From NCBI RefSeq assembly GCF_004217285.1, contig NZ_SHKS01000001.1, positions 999,195-1,063,194 of the forward strand: a stretch of 64,000 nt of DNA. The letters are read 5' to 3'. The stretch comes from Streptomyces sp. BK239. Lineage in GTDB: Bacteria > Actinomycetota > Actinomycetes > Streptomycetales > Streptomycetaceae. The notes under the pieces are model-generated. The model had not been told where the DNA came from. It saw only the letters and a program-made list of their open reading frames with translations, and did not search any database. Below are positions 46,107 to 54,479 of the stretch, piece by piece; positions within the stretch are counted from its first letter, which is position 1, and each line of letters begins with the position of its first letter. The position numbers were made by a program, and so were the translations under genes.

Positions 46107-47323
46107 AGGGCGCCCTCCGCGCGCAGGGAGGCCAGGTCGGCGGGGGTGAGGCCGGCTTCGGCGAGGACGGTCTCGGTGTCCGCGCCGTGCGGGCGGCCGG
46201 CCCAGCGGATCGATCCGGGCGTCGAGGAGAGCCGGAAGAGTACGTTCTGCATCCGGATCGGGCCCAGTTCGGGATCGTCGACGGTGGTGAGCGTGTCCAG
46301 CGCCTGGTACTGCGGATCCGTCATCACGTCCCGGACGTCCTGGACCGGGGCGACGGCCGCCTCCGCCTTCTCGAACGCGGCCAGGACGTCGATGACGGTG
46401 TTCGAGGCGATCCAGCGGCCGACCGCCTCGTCGAGGACGTCGGCGTGGGCGGCCCGGCCGGCGCCCGTGGTGAACCACGGCTCGTCGATCAGGTCGGGTC
46501 GGCCGACCAGCCGCATGACACGCTCGGCGACCGACTGCGCCGACGTCGACACGGCGACCCAGCCGCCGTCCGCCGTGCGGTAGGTGTTGCGCGGGGCGTT
46601 GTTGGCGGACCGGTTGCCGGTGCGCTCCTGGACGTAGCCCAGCTGGTCGTACCAGAGGGGCTGGGGGCCGAGGACGGTCAGGATCGGCTCGATGATCGCC
46701 ATGTCGACGACCTGCCCCTCGCCGGTGCGGTCGCGGGCGGCGAGGGCCGTCATCACGGCGTACGCCGTCGCCAGGGCCGCGATGGAGTCGGCGAGGCCGA
46801 ACGGCGGCAGGGTCGGCGGCGCGTCCGGTTCGCCGGTGATCGCGGCGAAGCCGCTCATCGCCTCGGCGAGGGTGCCGAAGCCGGGGCGGTGGGCGTAGGG
46901 CCCGAACTGGCCGAAGGCGGTGACCCGGGTGAGGATCAGCCGGGGGTTGACGGCCGACAGTTCCTCCCAGCCGAGGTCCCACTTCTCCAGGGTCCCGGGA
47001 CGGAAGTTCTCGATGATCACGTCCGCGGTGGCGGCGAGGCGCAGCAGGGCGGCCCGGCCGCCCGGCCGGGACAGGTTCAGCGTGATCGCGCGTTTGTTGC
47101 GGCCGAGGAGCTTCCACCACAGCCCGACGCCGTCCTTGGCGGGGCCGTGCCCCCGGGAGGGGTCGGGCCTGTCCGGGTGCTCGACCTTGACGACCTCGGC
47201 GCCGAAGTCGCCGAGCATGGTGGCCGCGAGGGGGCCGGCGAAGAGGGTGGCCAGGTCCAGGACGCGCAGACCGTGCAGCGGGGCCGGCGCCGGGGACGCG
47301 GCGGCCGTCCGGGTCCCGGTCAT
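46103..47323 (-). CDS. CaiB/BaiF-family (class III) CoA-transferase
   Basis: A 406-aa class III CoA-transferase, which moves CoA between carboxylic acids through an aspartyl-CoA anhydride. The N-terminus GLRVLDLATLFAGPLAATMLGDFGAEVVKVE is typical. The catalytic Asp lies in GQVVDMAIIEP (around residue 207). Other landmarks are LNLSRPGG, IIENFRPGTL and RNTYRTADGGWVAVS. The start ATG overlaps the ribokinase stop (ATGA) and the end overlaps the lyase start, so the three are coupled. The acid substrate is not known. Confidence 0.92.
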   Translation of the reverse strand: MTGTRTAAASPAPAPLHGLRVLDLATLFAGPLAATMLGDFGAEVVKVEHPDRPDPSRGHGPAKDGVGLWWKLLGRNKRAITLNLSRPGGRAALLRLAATADVIIENFRPGTLEKWDLGWEELSAVNPRLILTRVTAFGQFGPYAHRPGFGTLAEAMSGFAAITGEPDAPPTLPPFGLADSIAALATAYAVMTALAARDRTGEGQVVDMAIIEPILTVLGPQPLWYDQLGYVQERTGNRSANNAPRNTYRTADGGWVAVSTSAQSVAERVMRLVGRPDLIDEPWFTTGAGRAAHADVLDEAVGRWIASNTVIDVLAAFEKAEAAVAPVQDVRDVMTDPQYQALDTLTTVDDPELGPIRMQNVLFRLSSTPGSIRWAGRPHGADTETVLAEAGLTPADLASLRAEGAL

Positions 47324-48213
47324 GAGGCGTGCTGCTTGTCGATCTCGGATCGGTACGGCATGGACGCCGACGCTCCCCACCGCTGGACCGACAGCGCCGC
47401 CGCGGCCGCCGCCCACGTGAGCGCCTCCCGCACGGGACGCTCCTCGCCGAGGGCCACGGCGAGGGCGCCGACGAAGGTGTCGCCCGCGCCGGTGGAGTCC
47501 ACGGCGGTGACGTGAGGCGCGGGGACGGTCAGCGGTTCGGCGCCGCGGGTCGCGTACAGGCAGCCGGACGCGCCGAGGGTGACGACGACCTCCGGGACGC
47601 TGTCCAGGAGGGCGAGGGCGGCCTCACGCGGGTCGATACGGCCGGTGAGGATGGTGGCCTCGTGCTCGTTGGGCACCAACAGGTCCGTGGTGTCGAGGAG
47701 TTCGGGGGGCAGGTGCTGGGCGGGGGCGGGCGTGAGGACGGTCCGCACGCCGTGGGCGCGGGCCGCCTGCGCGCCGGCCACGACGGCCGCGAGGGGGACC
47801 TCCAGCTGGAGCAGCAGTGCGTCGGCGGAGGCGATGAGGGCCTCGTCGCCGGGCACGAGGTGGTCGACGGTGCCGTTCGCGCCGGGGACGACGACGATCG
47901 CGTTGCCGCCCTCGTCGTCGACGACGATGTGCGCGGTGCCGGAGGGGCCCTCCACCGTGCGCAGGTGGTCGGTGTCGACGCCGGAGTGCTCCAGGGTGGA
48001 GCGCAGCCGGGAGCCGAAGGCGTCGTTGCCGACGGCGCCGATCATCGAGACGTTGGCGCCCGCGTGGGCTGCGGCGATCGCCTGGTTGGCGCCCTTGCCG
48101 CCGGGGACCGTGCGGAACTCCCGCCCGGTGACGGTCTCCCCGCGCTGTGGGGGCTTCGCGACGTAGGCGACGAGGTCCATGTTGGTGCTGCCGAGCACGA
48201 CGATGTCGGTCAT
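47320..48213 (-). CDS. rbsK: PfkB-family ribokinase
   Basis: A 297-aa ribokinase-like sugar kinase. The PfkB signatures are PGGKGANQAIAAAHAGA near residue 38 and DSTGAGDTFVGAL with catalytic Asp245. The substrate-binding N-terminus (VVLGSTNMDLVAYV) is as in RbsK. It would turn free ribose, or a related pentose or nucleoside, into its 5-phosphate. No ribose transporter is adjacent, unlike in rbs operons; instead it lies next to ADP-ribosylglycohydrolase genes, which could supply ribose-containing products inside the cell (inference). Both ends overlap neighbours (ATGA). Confidence 0.9.
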   Translation of the reverse strand: MTDIVVLGSTNMDLVAYVAKPPQRGETVTGREFRTVPGGKGANQAIAAAHAGANVSMIGAVGNDAFGSRLRSTLEHSGVDTDHLRTVEGPSGTAHIVVDDEGGNAIVVVPGANGTVDHLVPGDEALIASADALLLQLEVPLAAVVAGAQAARAHGVRTVLTPAPAQHLPPELLDTTDLLVPNEHEATILTGRIDPREAALALLDSVPEVVVTLGASGCLYATRGAEPLTVPAPHVTAVDSTGAGDTFVGALAVALGEERPVREALTWAAAAAALSVQRWGASASMPYRSEIDKQHAS

Positions 48214-49589
48214 GGGCGTGCGACCTCCCGGTGGGTGAGGTGGGCGAGGGTGTCGAAGCCGGCGCCGTCGAAGCCGCCGACCGAGGTGGCGAGGCGGTTC
48301 TTCAGGGGCGCCGTCCAGCGGTCGGGGAGGGCGGCGGGGTCGCCGGCGAGGAGCGCGGCGACCGAGCCGGCGGTGGCCCCGTTGGAGTCGGTGTCCCAGC
48401 CGCCCGCGACCGCACGGGTGATGGAGCCGGTGAAGTCCCCGTCGGCGTGGGTGAGGGCGGCGGCGAGCAGGGCGGTGTTGGGGACGGCGTGGACCCAGTG
48501 GTGGGTCGCGCCGTACGCGGTGTGGAGTTCGTCCACGACGGTGTCGAAGTCGTCGTGGGACCGGGCGAGCCGGACGGCGTGGGTGACGGCGCGGGCCAGC
48601 CGGGAGCGGGGCGGTACGACGGTGAGGCCGGCGGCGAGGCAGGCGTGGACGTCGTGCGTGCCGGTCGCGGCGGTGGCGATGGCGGCGGCCGTGAACATGG
48701 CCGCGTAGACGCCGTTGGCGGTGTGGGTGAGGGTGGCGTCGCGGTGCGCCTGTTCCGCCGCGGCGGCCGGGTCGCCGGGGTTGGTCCAGCCGTGCATGTC
48801 GGCGCGGATGAGGGCGCCGATCCACTCGCGGAAGGGGTTGCGGTGGCGGGCGGTGCGCGGGGGTTCGAGGCCGCACAGCAGGTTGCGGTAGGCGAGGCGT
48901 TCGGAGGTGAAGGCGCGGCCGGCGGGGAGTTCGTCCAGCCAGAGCCGGGCGACGTCGGCGGTGGTGAAGGCGTGGCCGTGGCGTTGCAGCAGGAGCAGGT
49001 TGAGCAGGGGGTAGTCGAGGTCGTCGTCCTCGGGCATGCCGTCGATGTTCTCGGCGAGGGACGTGGCGGCCGAGCGGCGGTTCCAGGGGTGCGCGGCGAG
49101 CAGGTCGGCCGGGACGCCCCGGGCGGTGAAGTACCCGTTCAGCGGCCAGTTCCCGGTGGACCTCGCGAGGGCGCGGATGCCGTCGAGGGGCAGCTTCTCC
49201 ACCGGTTTGCCGAGGAGGCAGCCGACGGCCCGGCCGAGCCAGGCGGCTTCCAGGGCGGCGGGCGTGACGGCCGGGGCCGGGGCCGCGGCGGCCGGGCGGG
49301 GCCAGTGCGGGCAGAGGCGCCGGACGCCGTCCAGGTCGGTGGGCTCGTCCTCCGACGTGGCGGCGGGCAGGTCGGCCAGTTCGTCCAGGAGGTCCTCCGC
49401 GAGCAGCCGGAGGTAGGGGGAGGCGGGCTCGGGGGAGGCACCGGCCCGGGCCGGGGGATCCCAGCCGCCGGCCCTCTTCCAGCGGGCCGCGACGGCGGCG
49501 ACGGCCGAGGCGTTGCGGCCGTCCTGGGCGGCCTGCCGGAGCTCGTGGCCGAGGAGGTCCTCAGGCTGGGCCCAGGTCAGTCGGAGCAT
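48210..49589 (-). CDS. ADP-ribosylglycohydrolase-family protein 1 (variant motifs)
   Basis: A 459-aa ARH/DraG-family protein. The N-terminal ~105 residues are unlike the family core. The core begins at AAWLGRAVGCLLGKPVEKLPL, where the usual GDALG is GCLLG. In place of TDDT there is PEDDDLDYPLLNLLLL. The C-terminal metal motif GGWDTDSNGATAGS is intact. This combination looks like a separate ARH subgroup that may still bind metal through its own acidic cluster. The ATG has GGAGG 7 nt upstream, yet the gene also overlaps the preceding ARH gene by 13 bp and the kinase gene by 4 bp. Confidence 0.88.
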   Translation of the reverse strand: MLRLTWAQPEDLLGHELRQAAQDGRNASAVAAVAARWKRAGGWDPPARAGASPEPASPYLRLLAEDLLDELADLPAATSEDEPTDLDGVRRLCPHWPRPAAAAPAPAVTPAALEAAWLGRAVGCLLGKPVEKLPLDGIRALARSTGNWPLNGYFTARGVPADLLAAHPWNRRSAATSLAENIDGMPEDDDLDYPLLNLLLLQRHGHAFTTADVARLWLDELPAGRAFTSERLAYRNLLCGLEPPRTARHRNPFREWIGALIRADMHGWTNPGDPAAAAEQAHRDATLTHTANGVYAAMFTAAAIATAATGTHDVHACLAAGLTVVPPRSRLARAVTHAVRLARSHDDFDTVVDELHTAYGATHHWVHAVPNTALLAAALTHADGDFTGSITRAVAGGWDTDSNGATAGSVAALLAGDPAALPDRWTAPLKNRLATSVGGFDGAGFDTLAHLTHREVARP

Positions 49590-50818
49590 CGCGTGCCTCC
49601 GAGGGCGGCGAAGGCGCTCTCGTGTGCCCGGCGGGCGCGGACGTCACGGGCGAAGACCTCCCGGGCGACCTCCGTGAGCGTGCGGGCCGGCTCCCACAGG
49701 TCCAGCTGGCTCGCCTCCGCGACCCGCTTGGACCACTCGTCCGGGACGGGGGAGCCCATCGCGCCGGCCATCGCGCCGGCCATGGTCGCGATCGAGTCGC
49801 AGTCGCGGCCGTAGTTCACCGCGCCCAGGACGGCGTGCCGGTAGTCGCCGCCGGCCACCACCAGCATGCCCAGCGCCACGGGGAGTTCCTCGATCGCGCG
49901 CACACGTGAGGGACGGCGGGCGTCGGGAGCCGGGGACCTGTAGTCGGGGCCCACCGTGTCGTAGGGGGCGACGGCCGCGCGCAGCGGGGCCAGGGCGGAC
50001 TCGAAGTCGGTGTACCGGGCCGCCGTCTCGCACACCTTCTCGATCGCCGTCCGGGTGCCGTCCTTCGCCAGGGCCAGACACGCCGTCACCACCGAGTCCG
50101 GCGTCGCCCCCGGAGCCGAGGCCGCCGCGACCGCCGCCGCGAGGACGCCGGCCGCCTCCCTGCCGTACGACGACTGGTGGGCGCCCGCGAGATCGATCGC
50201 CTCGGCGTACGCGGCCGCCGGGTTCGCGGCGTTGACCAGGCCGACGGGGGCCGTGTACATCGCCGCCCCGCAGTTGACGATGTTGCCGACGCCCGCCTCA
50301 CGGGGGTCGACGTGGCCGTAGTGCAGCCGTGCCACCAGCCACTTCTCCGCCAGGAAGATCCGGTGCAGGGGGAGCGTCTCCGCCTCCAGCTCCGGGATCC
50401 AGCGCGGGTTCGTCATCAGGTCGGGGACCAGGTGGTCGGCGAGCGCGTACGCGTCGAGGTGGTCGCGGACCATGGCGTAGACGCGGACCAGCGCGTGCGT
50501 CATCAACGTGTCGTCGGTGACGTGCCCGTCGCCCTTGTGGTACGGGGCGACGGGGCGGGCCGTGCGCCAGTCGTCGCCGTGCCACGGGCCGACGACGCCG
50601 TGGACGCGACCGCCGTGCCGCTGGAGGATCTGGTCGGGGGAGTAGCCCTCGACGGGACCGCCGAGGGCGTCGCCGACGGCCGCGCCGACGAGGGCGCCGA
50701 CGACGCGCTCCTCCAGCGCCGGGCCGGGACCGCGGGGCCCGCCGGGGGGTGCTTCGGGTGGCGCTTCGGGTGGTGTGCGGGGTGTTCTCCGGTTTTCGGG
50801 GGTCATGGCCCGAATCAT
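49577..50818 (-). CDS. ADP-ribosylglycohydrolase-family protein 2 (canonical motifs)
   Basis: A 413-aa ARH/DraG-family hydrolase with the expected dinuclear metal motifs: GALVGAAVGDALGGPVEG near the start, TDDTLMTHALV near residue 100, and GRDCDSIATMAGAMAGA in the C-terminal part. Family members remove ADP-ribose from proteins or small molecules, or cleave related N- or O-glycosides. A Pro-rich leader of ~35 residues precedes the domain. The ATG at 50818 overlaps the stop of the preceding ARH gene (ATGA), which I prefer to the next ATG at 50806. Confidence 0.9.
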   Translation of the reverse strand: MIRAMTPENRRTPRTPPEAPPEAPPGGPRGPGPALEERVVGALVGAAVGDALGGPVEGYSPDQILQRHGGRVHGVVGPWHGDDWRTARPVAPYHKGDGHVTDDTLMTHALVRVYAMVRDHLDAYALADHLVPDLMTNPRWIPELEAETLPLHRIFLAEKWLVARLHYGHVDPREAGVGNIVNCGAAMYTAPVGLVNAANPAAAYAEAIDLAGAHQSSYGREAAGVLAAAVAAASAPGATPDSVVTACLALAKDGTRTAIEKVCETAARYTDFESALAPLRAAVAPYDTVGPDYRSPAPDARRPSRVRAIEELPVALGMLVVAGGDYRHAVLGAVNYGRDCDSIATMAGAMAGAMGSPVPDEWSKRVAEASQLDLWEPARTLTEVAREVFARDVRARRAHESAFAALGGTRCSD

Positions 50819-52425
50819 CCCTCCGGTGGGGCCGGTCGCGTGGTTTCCAGGAGCCCGGCGAGTTCCACGAGGTCGGTGTCGGTGAGGCGGGGGAGAGCGC
50901 AGCCGGAGAGGGTGCGGCAGGCCGCGCGCCAGGAGTCGGGGATCGCGGCGGCGCCGCCCAGCGCGCCGGTGAGCGCGCCCGCGAGGGCGGGGGCGGAGTC
51001 CGCCACCCGCGACAGACAGGCCGCCGCCGGCACCGCCTCGGCGATCCGGCCGTCGGCGGCGAGGGTGAGAGCCAGGGCCACCGGGACGGTCTCGGCGGCC
51101 GCGACGCCGTAGCTGTACACGTGGTCGACGATCTGGTGTTCCAGCAGCGGCACCAGCGCGAAGGCGCTCTCCGCGCGGTGCGCGAGTTCCAGCGCGTGGC
51201 GGGCGTTGCGGCCGATCTCCGTCTCCTCGGGCAGTTCGGCGAGGGCGGCCGTCACGCACTCCCGCGTCCGTGCGCCGGCCAGGGCGAGCGCGAGCGCCGC
51301 CGCCATCGCCCGGGCGCCGTGCACGCCGTCGCCGTCCTGGGTGTAGCGGGCGTCGAACTCGGCGAGGTCGGCGGCCCGTCGCGGGTCGCCGGGGTGGGCC
51401 ACGGCGAGCACGCACGCGCGTACGCAGGCGGCGTCGTCGAAGTAGTGCGGGTTGTCGTGCCCGGTCGCGGGCGGGCGCAGACCGGTGGCCAGGTTGCCCA
51501 GCCCGGCCCGTACGGAGATGCGGGCGCGCAGGGGCAGTACGGCCGACTCGGCCTCCGGGGCGCGCTCGGCCGCGGCGGCGACCTCGGCGGCGAGGGCGTT
51601 CCAGGTGAGGTCGATGGCGGCGCGCATCCGGCGGTCCCGGCTGAGGTCGCCCAGGGCGGTGTCGTCGCCGGCGCGCAGGACGGCCTCGGCGGCGAAGGCC
51701 GCCCATTCGGCGTCGTCGGAGGGGCCGAGGCGGAGGGGCTCGGGGGACTGGTTGAGGGCGATGGGGACGGGGAGCGTGGTCGTCGCGTTCTGCTCGGCGA
51801 AGGTGTCGAGCTCGCGGGTGAGGCGGCGGGTCCACTCCGGCATGCGGGCCGCTCGGTGGCGGGCGGCGGGCCATCCGGCGGCGTCGCCTGCGGCCAGGCC
51901 CAGGAGGAGGCCCTCGGTGCGGGGTGCCTGGCGGCGGGCGGGCGGCTTTACGGCCTCGGCTTCGCCTTCGGCCGGGGGGTGTTTCCCACCCGCACCGCCC
52001 GTGCGGCTCTCGTCGCCGGGTGCGGGTGGCCCCTGTGGAGCGCCCCCACCGTCGGCGACCGCGAGTCCGTGGGGCTGCGCTGAGGGTGCGGGGGGTGCGG
52101 CTTCTTTCGGCGGTGCGGGGGGTGCGGCTTCTTTCGGTTTTGCCGGGGGTGGTCCGGCCCCGTCCGGCTGGGCGAGGGGCGGGGGGCTGTCCGGCGGTGC
52201 TGTGAGTGCGGCGTCGACCGCCGCGTGTGTGGCGTCTTTTGGTGGTGCCCCAGGTGCGGCTTTGCCCGGAGGTGCCGTGTGTGCGGCGTCGTCCGGTGGC
52301 GCAGTGAGCGTGGCGTCGTCCGGCGTTGCCCCGGGTGTGGTCCTCTCCGGTGGGGGTGCGGCTGTGGGTTCGGTGGGGTGCGTGGCCGGTGGGGTGGTTT
52401 CGGTCCAGGGGGCCGGTGGGGTCAT
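50815..52425 (-). CDS. ADP-ribosylglycohydrolase-family protein 3, motif-degenerate
   Basis: A 536-aa protein. Residues 1 to about 165 are a Pro/Ala/Thr-rich region with internal repeats (PPKEAAPPAP twice, PPDDA-type units). The ARH-like domain follows: LLLGLAAGDAAGWPAARHR keeps the first GD, but the TDDT segment is replaced by EQNATTTLPVPIAL and the C-terminal motif by SRVADSAPALAGALTGALG. Most metal-binding aspartates are therefore missing, and the protein may be a pseudoenzyme or a binding partner of its neighbours. The reading frame is intact. It overlaps both adjacent ARH genes (ATGA), so it is made with them. Confidence 0.85.
   Translation of the reverse strand: MTPPAPWTETTPPATHPTEPTAAPPPERTTPGATPDDATLTAPPDDAAHTAPPGKAAPGAPPKDATHAAVDAALTAPPDSPPPLAQPDGAGPPPAKPKEAAPPAPPKEAAPPAPSAQPHGLAVADGGGAPQGPPAPGDESRTGGAGGKHPPAEGEAEAVKPPARRQAPRTEGLLLGLAAGDAAGWPAARHRAARMPEWTRRLTRELDTFAEQNATTTLPVPIALNQSPEPLRLGPSDDAEWAAFAAEAVLRAGDDTALGDLSRDRRMRAAIDLTWNALAAEVAAAAERAPEAESAVLPLRARISVRAGLGNLATGLRPPATGHDNPHYFDDAACVRACVLAVAHPGDPRRAADLAEFDARYTQDGDGVHGARAMAAALALALAGARTRECVTAALAELPEETEIGRNARHALELAHRAESAFALVPLLEHQIVDHVYSYGVAAAETVPVALALTLAADGRIAEAVPAAACLSRVADSAPALAGALTGALGGAAAIPDSWRAACRTLSGCALPRLTDTDLVELAGLLETTRPAPPEG
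52085..52138. repeat. 27-bp tandem repeat inside ARH gene 3
   Basis: Two near-identical copies of a 27-bp unit (52085-52111 and 52112-52138) encode the repeated PPKEAAPPA segments of the Pro-rich region. The unit length is a multiple of three, so copy-number change would keep the frame. Confidence 0.8.
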
Positions 52426-53480
52426 GAGAGGGCCTCCGCCTTGTGGGGGGCGGGGGTGGAGCCGGTGGTGTCCCATCGGCGGTCCTCGTCGGGGATCAGC
52501 AGTTCCGCCACGTCCAGGATGTGGTGGCCCGCCATGGAGGGCAGGCACGTGCCGCGCGCCGGGCCGATGGGGGCCGCCCACTCGGGCGGGATCGCCGAGA
52601 CGCCCTGGGTCGCCCCGGCCAGCGCGCCCGCCACCGCGGCCGTGGTGTCGGCGTCACGGCCCATGTTCACGGCCGTCAGCACGGCGTCCCGGAAGTCGCC
52701 GTCCGCCGCCGCGTACGCGCCGAAGGCGAGCGCCACGGCCTCGGGGGCCAGGTCGGTCCACGGATAGCCGCCGATCACGACGGCCGAGCGGACCGCCCGT
52801 TCGCCGCGATGGGCGACCGTGACCGCGCGGCGCAGGGAGCGGGCCGTCCAGGAGTCCTCGGGAACGACGGCCAGCGCGGCGGCGACGACGGCGACCGGGG
52901 AGGCGCCCGCCATCGCCGCCGCGACCCCCGCCGCGACCGCCTGCCCGCCGTGGATGCCCTCGCCGTCATGGCTGACCGAGCCGTCGACGGCGACGAGCCG
53001 GGCCGCCTCGGCGGGCCGGCCGGCCGCGAAGACGCCGAAAGGCGCCGCGCGCATGGCGAGGCCGTCGCTCCAGGCGTGCCGGTGCTGGGCGGAGACGGGC
53101 GCGGCCAGCCCCCGGCGCAGGTTCTCCAGGGTGCCGCGCTCGCTGAAGCCCGCCCCGCGGAAGGGCCCTTCGGCGCGGCCGGCGATCCACTGGTGCCAGG
53201 CCGCCTCCACATGCGCCGGGGTCAGCGCCGAGCCGTGCCGGGCCAGCAGCAGCCCCGAGAAGATCGCGTACTCGGTGTCGTCCGTGCCGGCAGGCTTCTC
53301 GGCGACGTACCCCGTGACGCGGCCCCAGCGGGCGCGGATCTGCGAGGGCCTCATGTTCTCGGCCGGTGCGCCGAGGGCGTCTCCGACGGCGAGGCCGAGC
53401 AACGCGCCGCGGGCCCGTTCGCGCAGTCCGACGGCGTCCCCCGGCGCCGTCACCGAGGTGATGCAGGCGGTCGATGCCAT
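52422..53480 (-). CDS. ADP-ribosylglycohydrolase-family protein 4 (canonical motifs)
   Basis: A 352-aa ARH/DraG-family hydrolase and the first gene of the seven-gene minus-strand operon. All three metal motifs are intact: GALLGLAVGDALGAPAE (Asp34, Glu41), GTDDTEYAI (Asp67, Asp68) and NMGRDADTTAAVAGALAGA (around residues 271-288). The central loop HDGEGIHGGQAVAAG fits the family. The natural substrate may be an ADP-ribosylated protein or a nucleoside-like glycoside. The start is the ATG with AGGAGAGG 6-7 nt upstream; a longer open frame exists. Its stop overlaps the start of ARH gene 3. Confidence 0.9.
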   Translation of the reverse strand: MASTACITSVTAPGDAVGLRERARGALLGLAVGDALGAPAENMRPSQIRARWGRVTGYVAEKPAGTDDTEYAIFSGLLLARHGSALTPAHVEAAWHQWIAGRAEGPFRGAGFSERGTLENLRRGLAAPVSAQHRHAWSDGLAMRAAPFGVFAAGRPAEAARLVAVDGSVSHDGEGIHGGQAVAAGVAAAMAGASPVAVVAAALAVVPEDSWTARSLRRAVTVAHRGERAVRSAVVIGGYPWTDLAPEAVALAFGAYAAADGDFRDAVLTAVNMGRDADTTAAVAGALAGATQGVSAIPPEWAAPIGPARGTCLPSMAGHHILDVAELLIPDEDRRWDTTGSTPAPHKAEALS

Positions 53481-53710
53481 ACGGGGCCTCTCCTGAGGGG
53501 GCTGCGCACGGGCGCGGAGCCCTTTGCGGATGTGTCCCACCGTCGGCGGTTGACCTGAGCCTGCGCGGCCGCCATGTCACCCGGTCGACAGCGAGTCGTT
53601 CAGGTGAGCGAAACCAGAGAAAGCGCAGGTTAAGGCAGCCTCTCCTTGCTGGCGGGCGGGGAATCCCGGCCGTAGGGTGGACGTTGTCAAAGGGTAGAAG
53701 ACGTCCAAAG

Positions 53711-53729
53711 TTAGCTTAGGCTCAGTTAT
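53711..53729 (+). promoter_or_regulatory. Probable iron box (DmdR/IdeR operator)
   Basis: The 19-bp sequence TTAGCTTAGGCTCAGTTAT agrees at 15 of 19 positions with the actinobacterial iron box TTAGGTTAGGCTCACCTAA as I recall it. It lies 11 bp before the start codon of the VIT1/CCC1-type transporter gene and just before its ribosome binding site. A possible -35 TTGTCA is at 53684-53689. Fe-DmdR/IdeR binding here would control transcription according to iron supply. Confidence 0.65.
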
Positions 53730-53740
53730 GGGGGAGTCCC

Positions 53741-54472
53741 GTGGCCATCATCGAGACGGAAGCCGCGCTGCACGAGGCGCACCGTGACAACCACACCCAC
53801 CGCGACGTGAACGGAGGCTGGCTGCGTCCCGCCGTCTTCGGTGCGATGGACGGTCTGGTCTCCAATCTCGCCCTGATGACCGGCGTCGCCGGCGGGTCGG
53901 TCGGCCGTGCGGGCATCGTGCTCACCGGGCTCGCCGGACTCGCGGCCGGCGCGTTCTCCATGGCCGCCGGTGAGTACACCTCCGTCGCCTCGCAGCGCGA
54001 GCTCGTCGAGGCCGAGCTCGACGTCGAACGCCGGGAGCTGCGCAAGCACCCCGAGGACGAGGAGGCGGAGCTCGCCGCGCTGTACGAGGCGCGGGGCGTC
54101 GAGGCCTCCCTCGCCCGGCAGGTCGCACGGCAGCTGTCGCGCGATCCCGAGCAGGCCCTGGAGATACACGCCCGCGAGGAGCTGGGCATCGATCCCGGCG
54201 ACCTGCCCTCGCCGGCGGTCGCCGCCGTGTCGAGCTTCGGCGCCTTCGCGCTCGGCGCGCTGCTGCCCGTCCTGCCGTATCTGCTGGGTGCGAGCGCCCT
54301 GTGGCCCGCCGTGCTGCTCGCGCTGCTCGGGCTCTTCCTGTGCGGTGCGGTCGTGGCCAGGGTGACGGCGCGCAGCTGGTGGTACAGCGGCCTGCGCCAG
54401 CTCGCCCTCGGAGGAGCGGCCGCCGGTGTGACGTACGCCCTGGGCAGCCTGTTCGGAACCGCCGTAGGATGA
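53741..54472 (+). CDS. VIT1/CCC1-family iron/manganese transporter
   Basis: A 243-aa membrane protein of the VIT1/CCC1 family, which exports or sequesters Fe2+ or Mn2+. The first helices (GAMDGLVSNLALMTGVAGG, then GLAGLAAGAFSMAAGEYTSVASQRE) carry the conserved Asp, Met and Glu residues. The cytoplasmic metal-binding helices (about 85-145, Glu-rich: ELVEAELDVERRELRKHPEDEEAEL) are present. Three more membrane segments follow. GGGGAG lies 4-5 nt before the GTG. The upstream iron box suggests a role in avoiding iron excess. Confidence 0.9.
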   Translation: MAIIETEAALHEAHRDNHTHRDVNGGWLRPAVFGAMDGLVSNLALMTGVAGGSVGRAGIVLTGLAGLAAGAFSMAAGEYTSVASQRELVEAELDVERRELRKHPEDEEAELAALYEARGVEASLARQVARQLSRDPEQALEIHAREELGIDPGDLPSPAVAAVSSFGAFALGALLPVLPYLLGASALWPAVLLALLGLFLCGAVVARVTARSWWYSGLRQLALGGAAAGVTYALGSLFGTAVG

Positions 54473-54479
54473 CGCGGAT

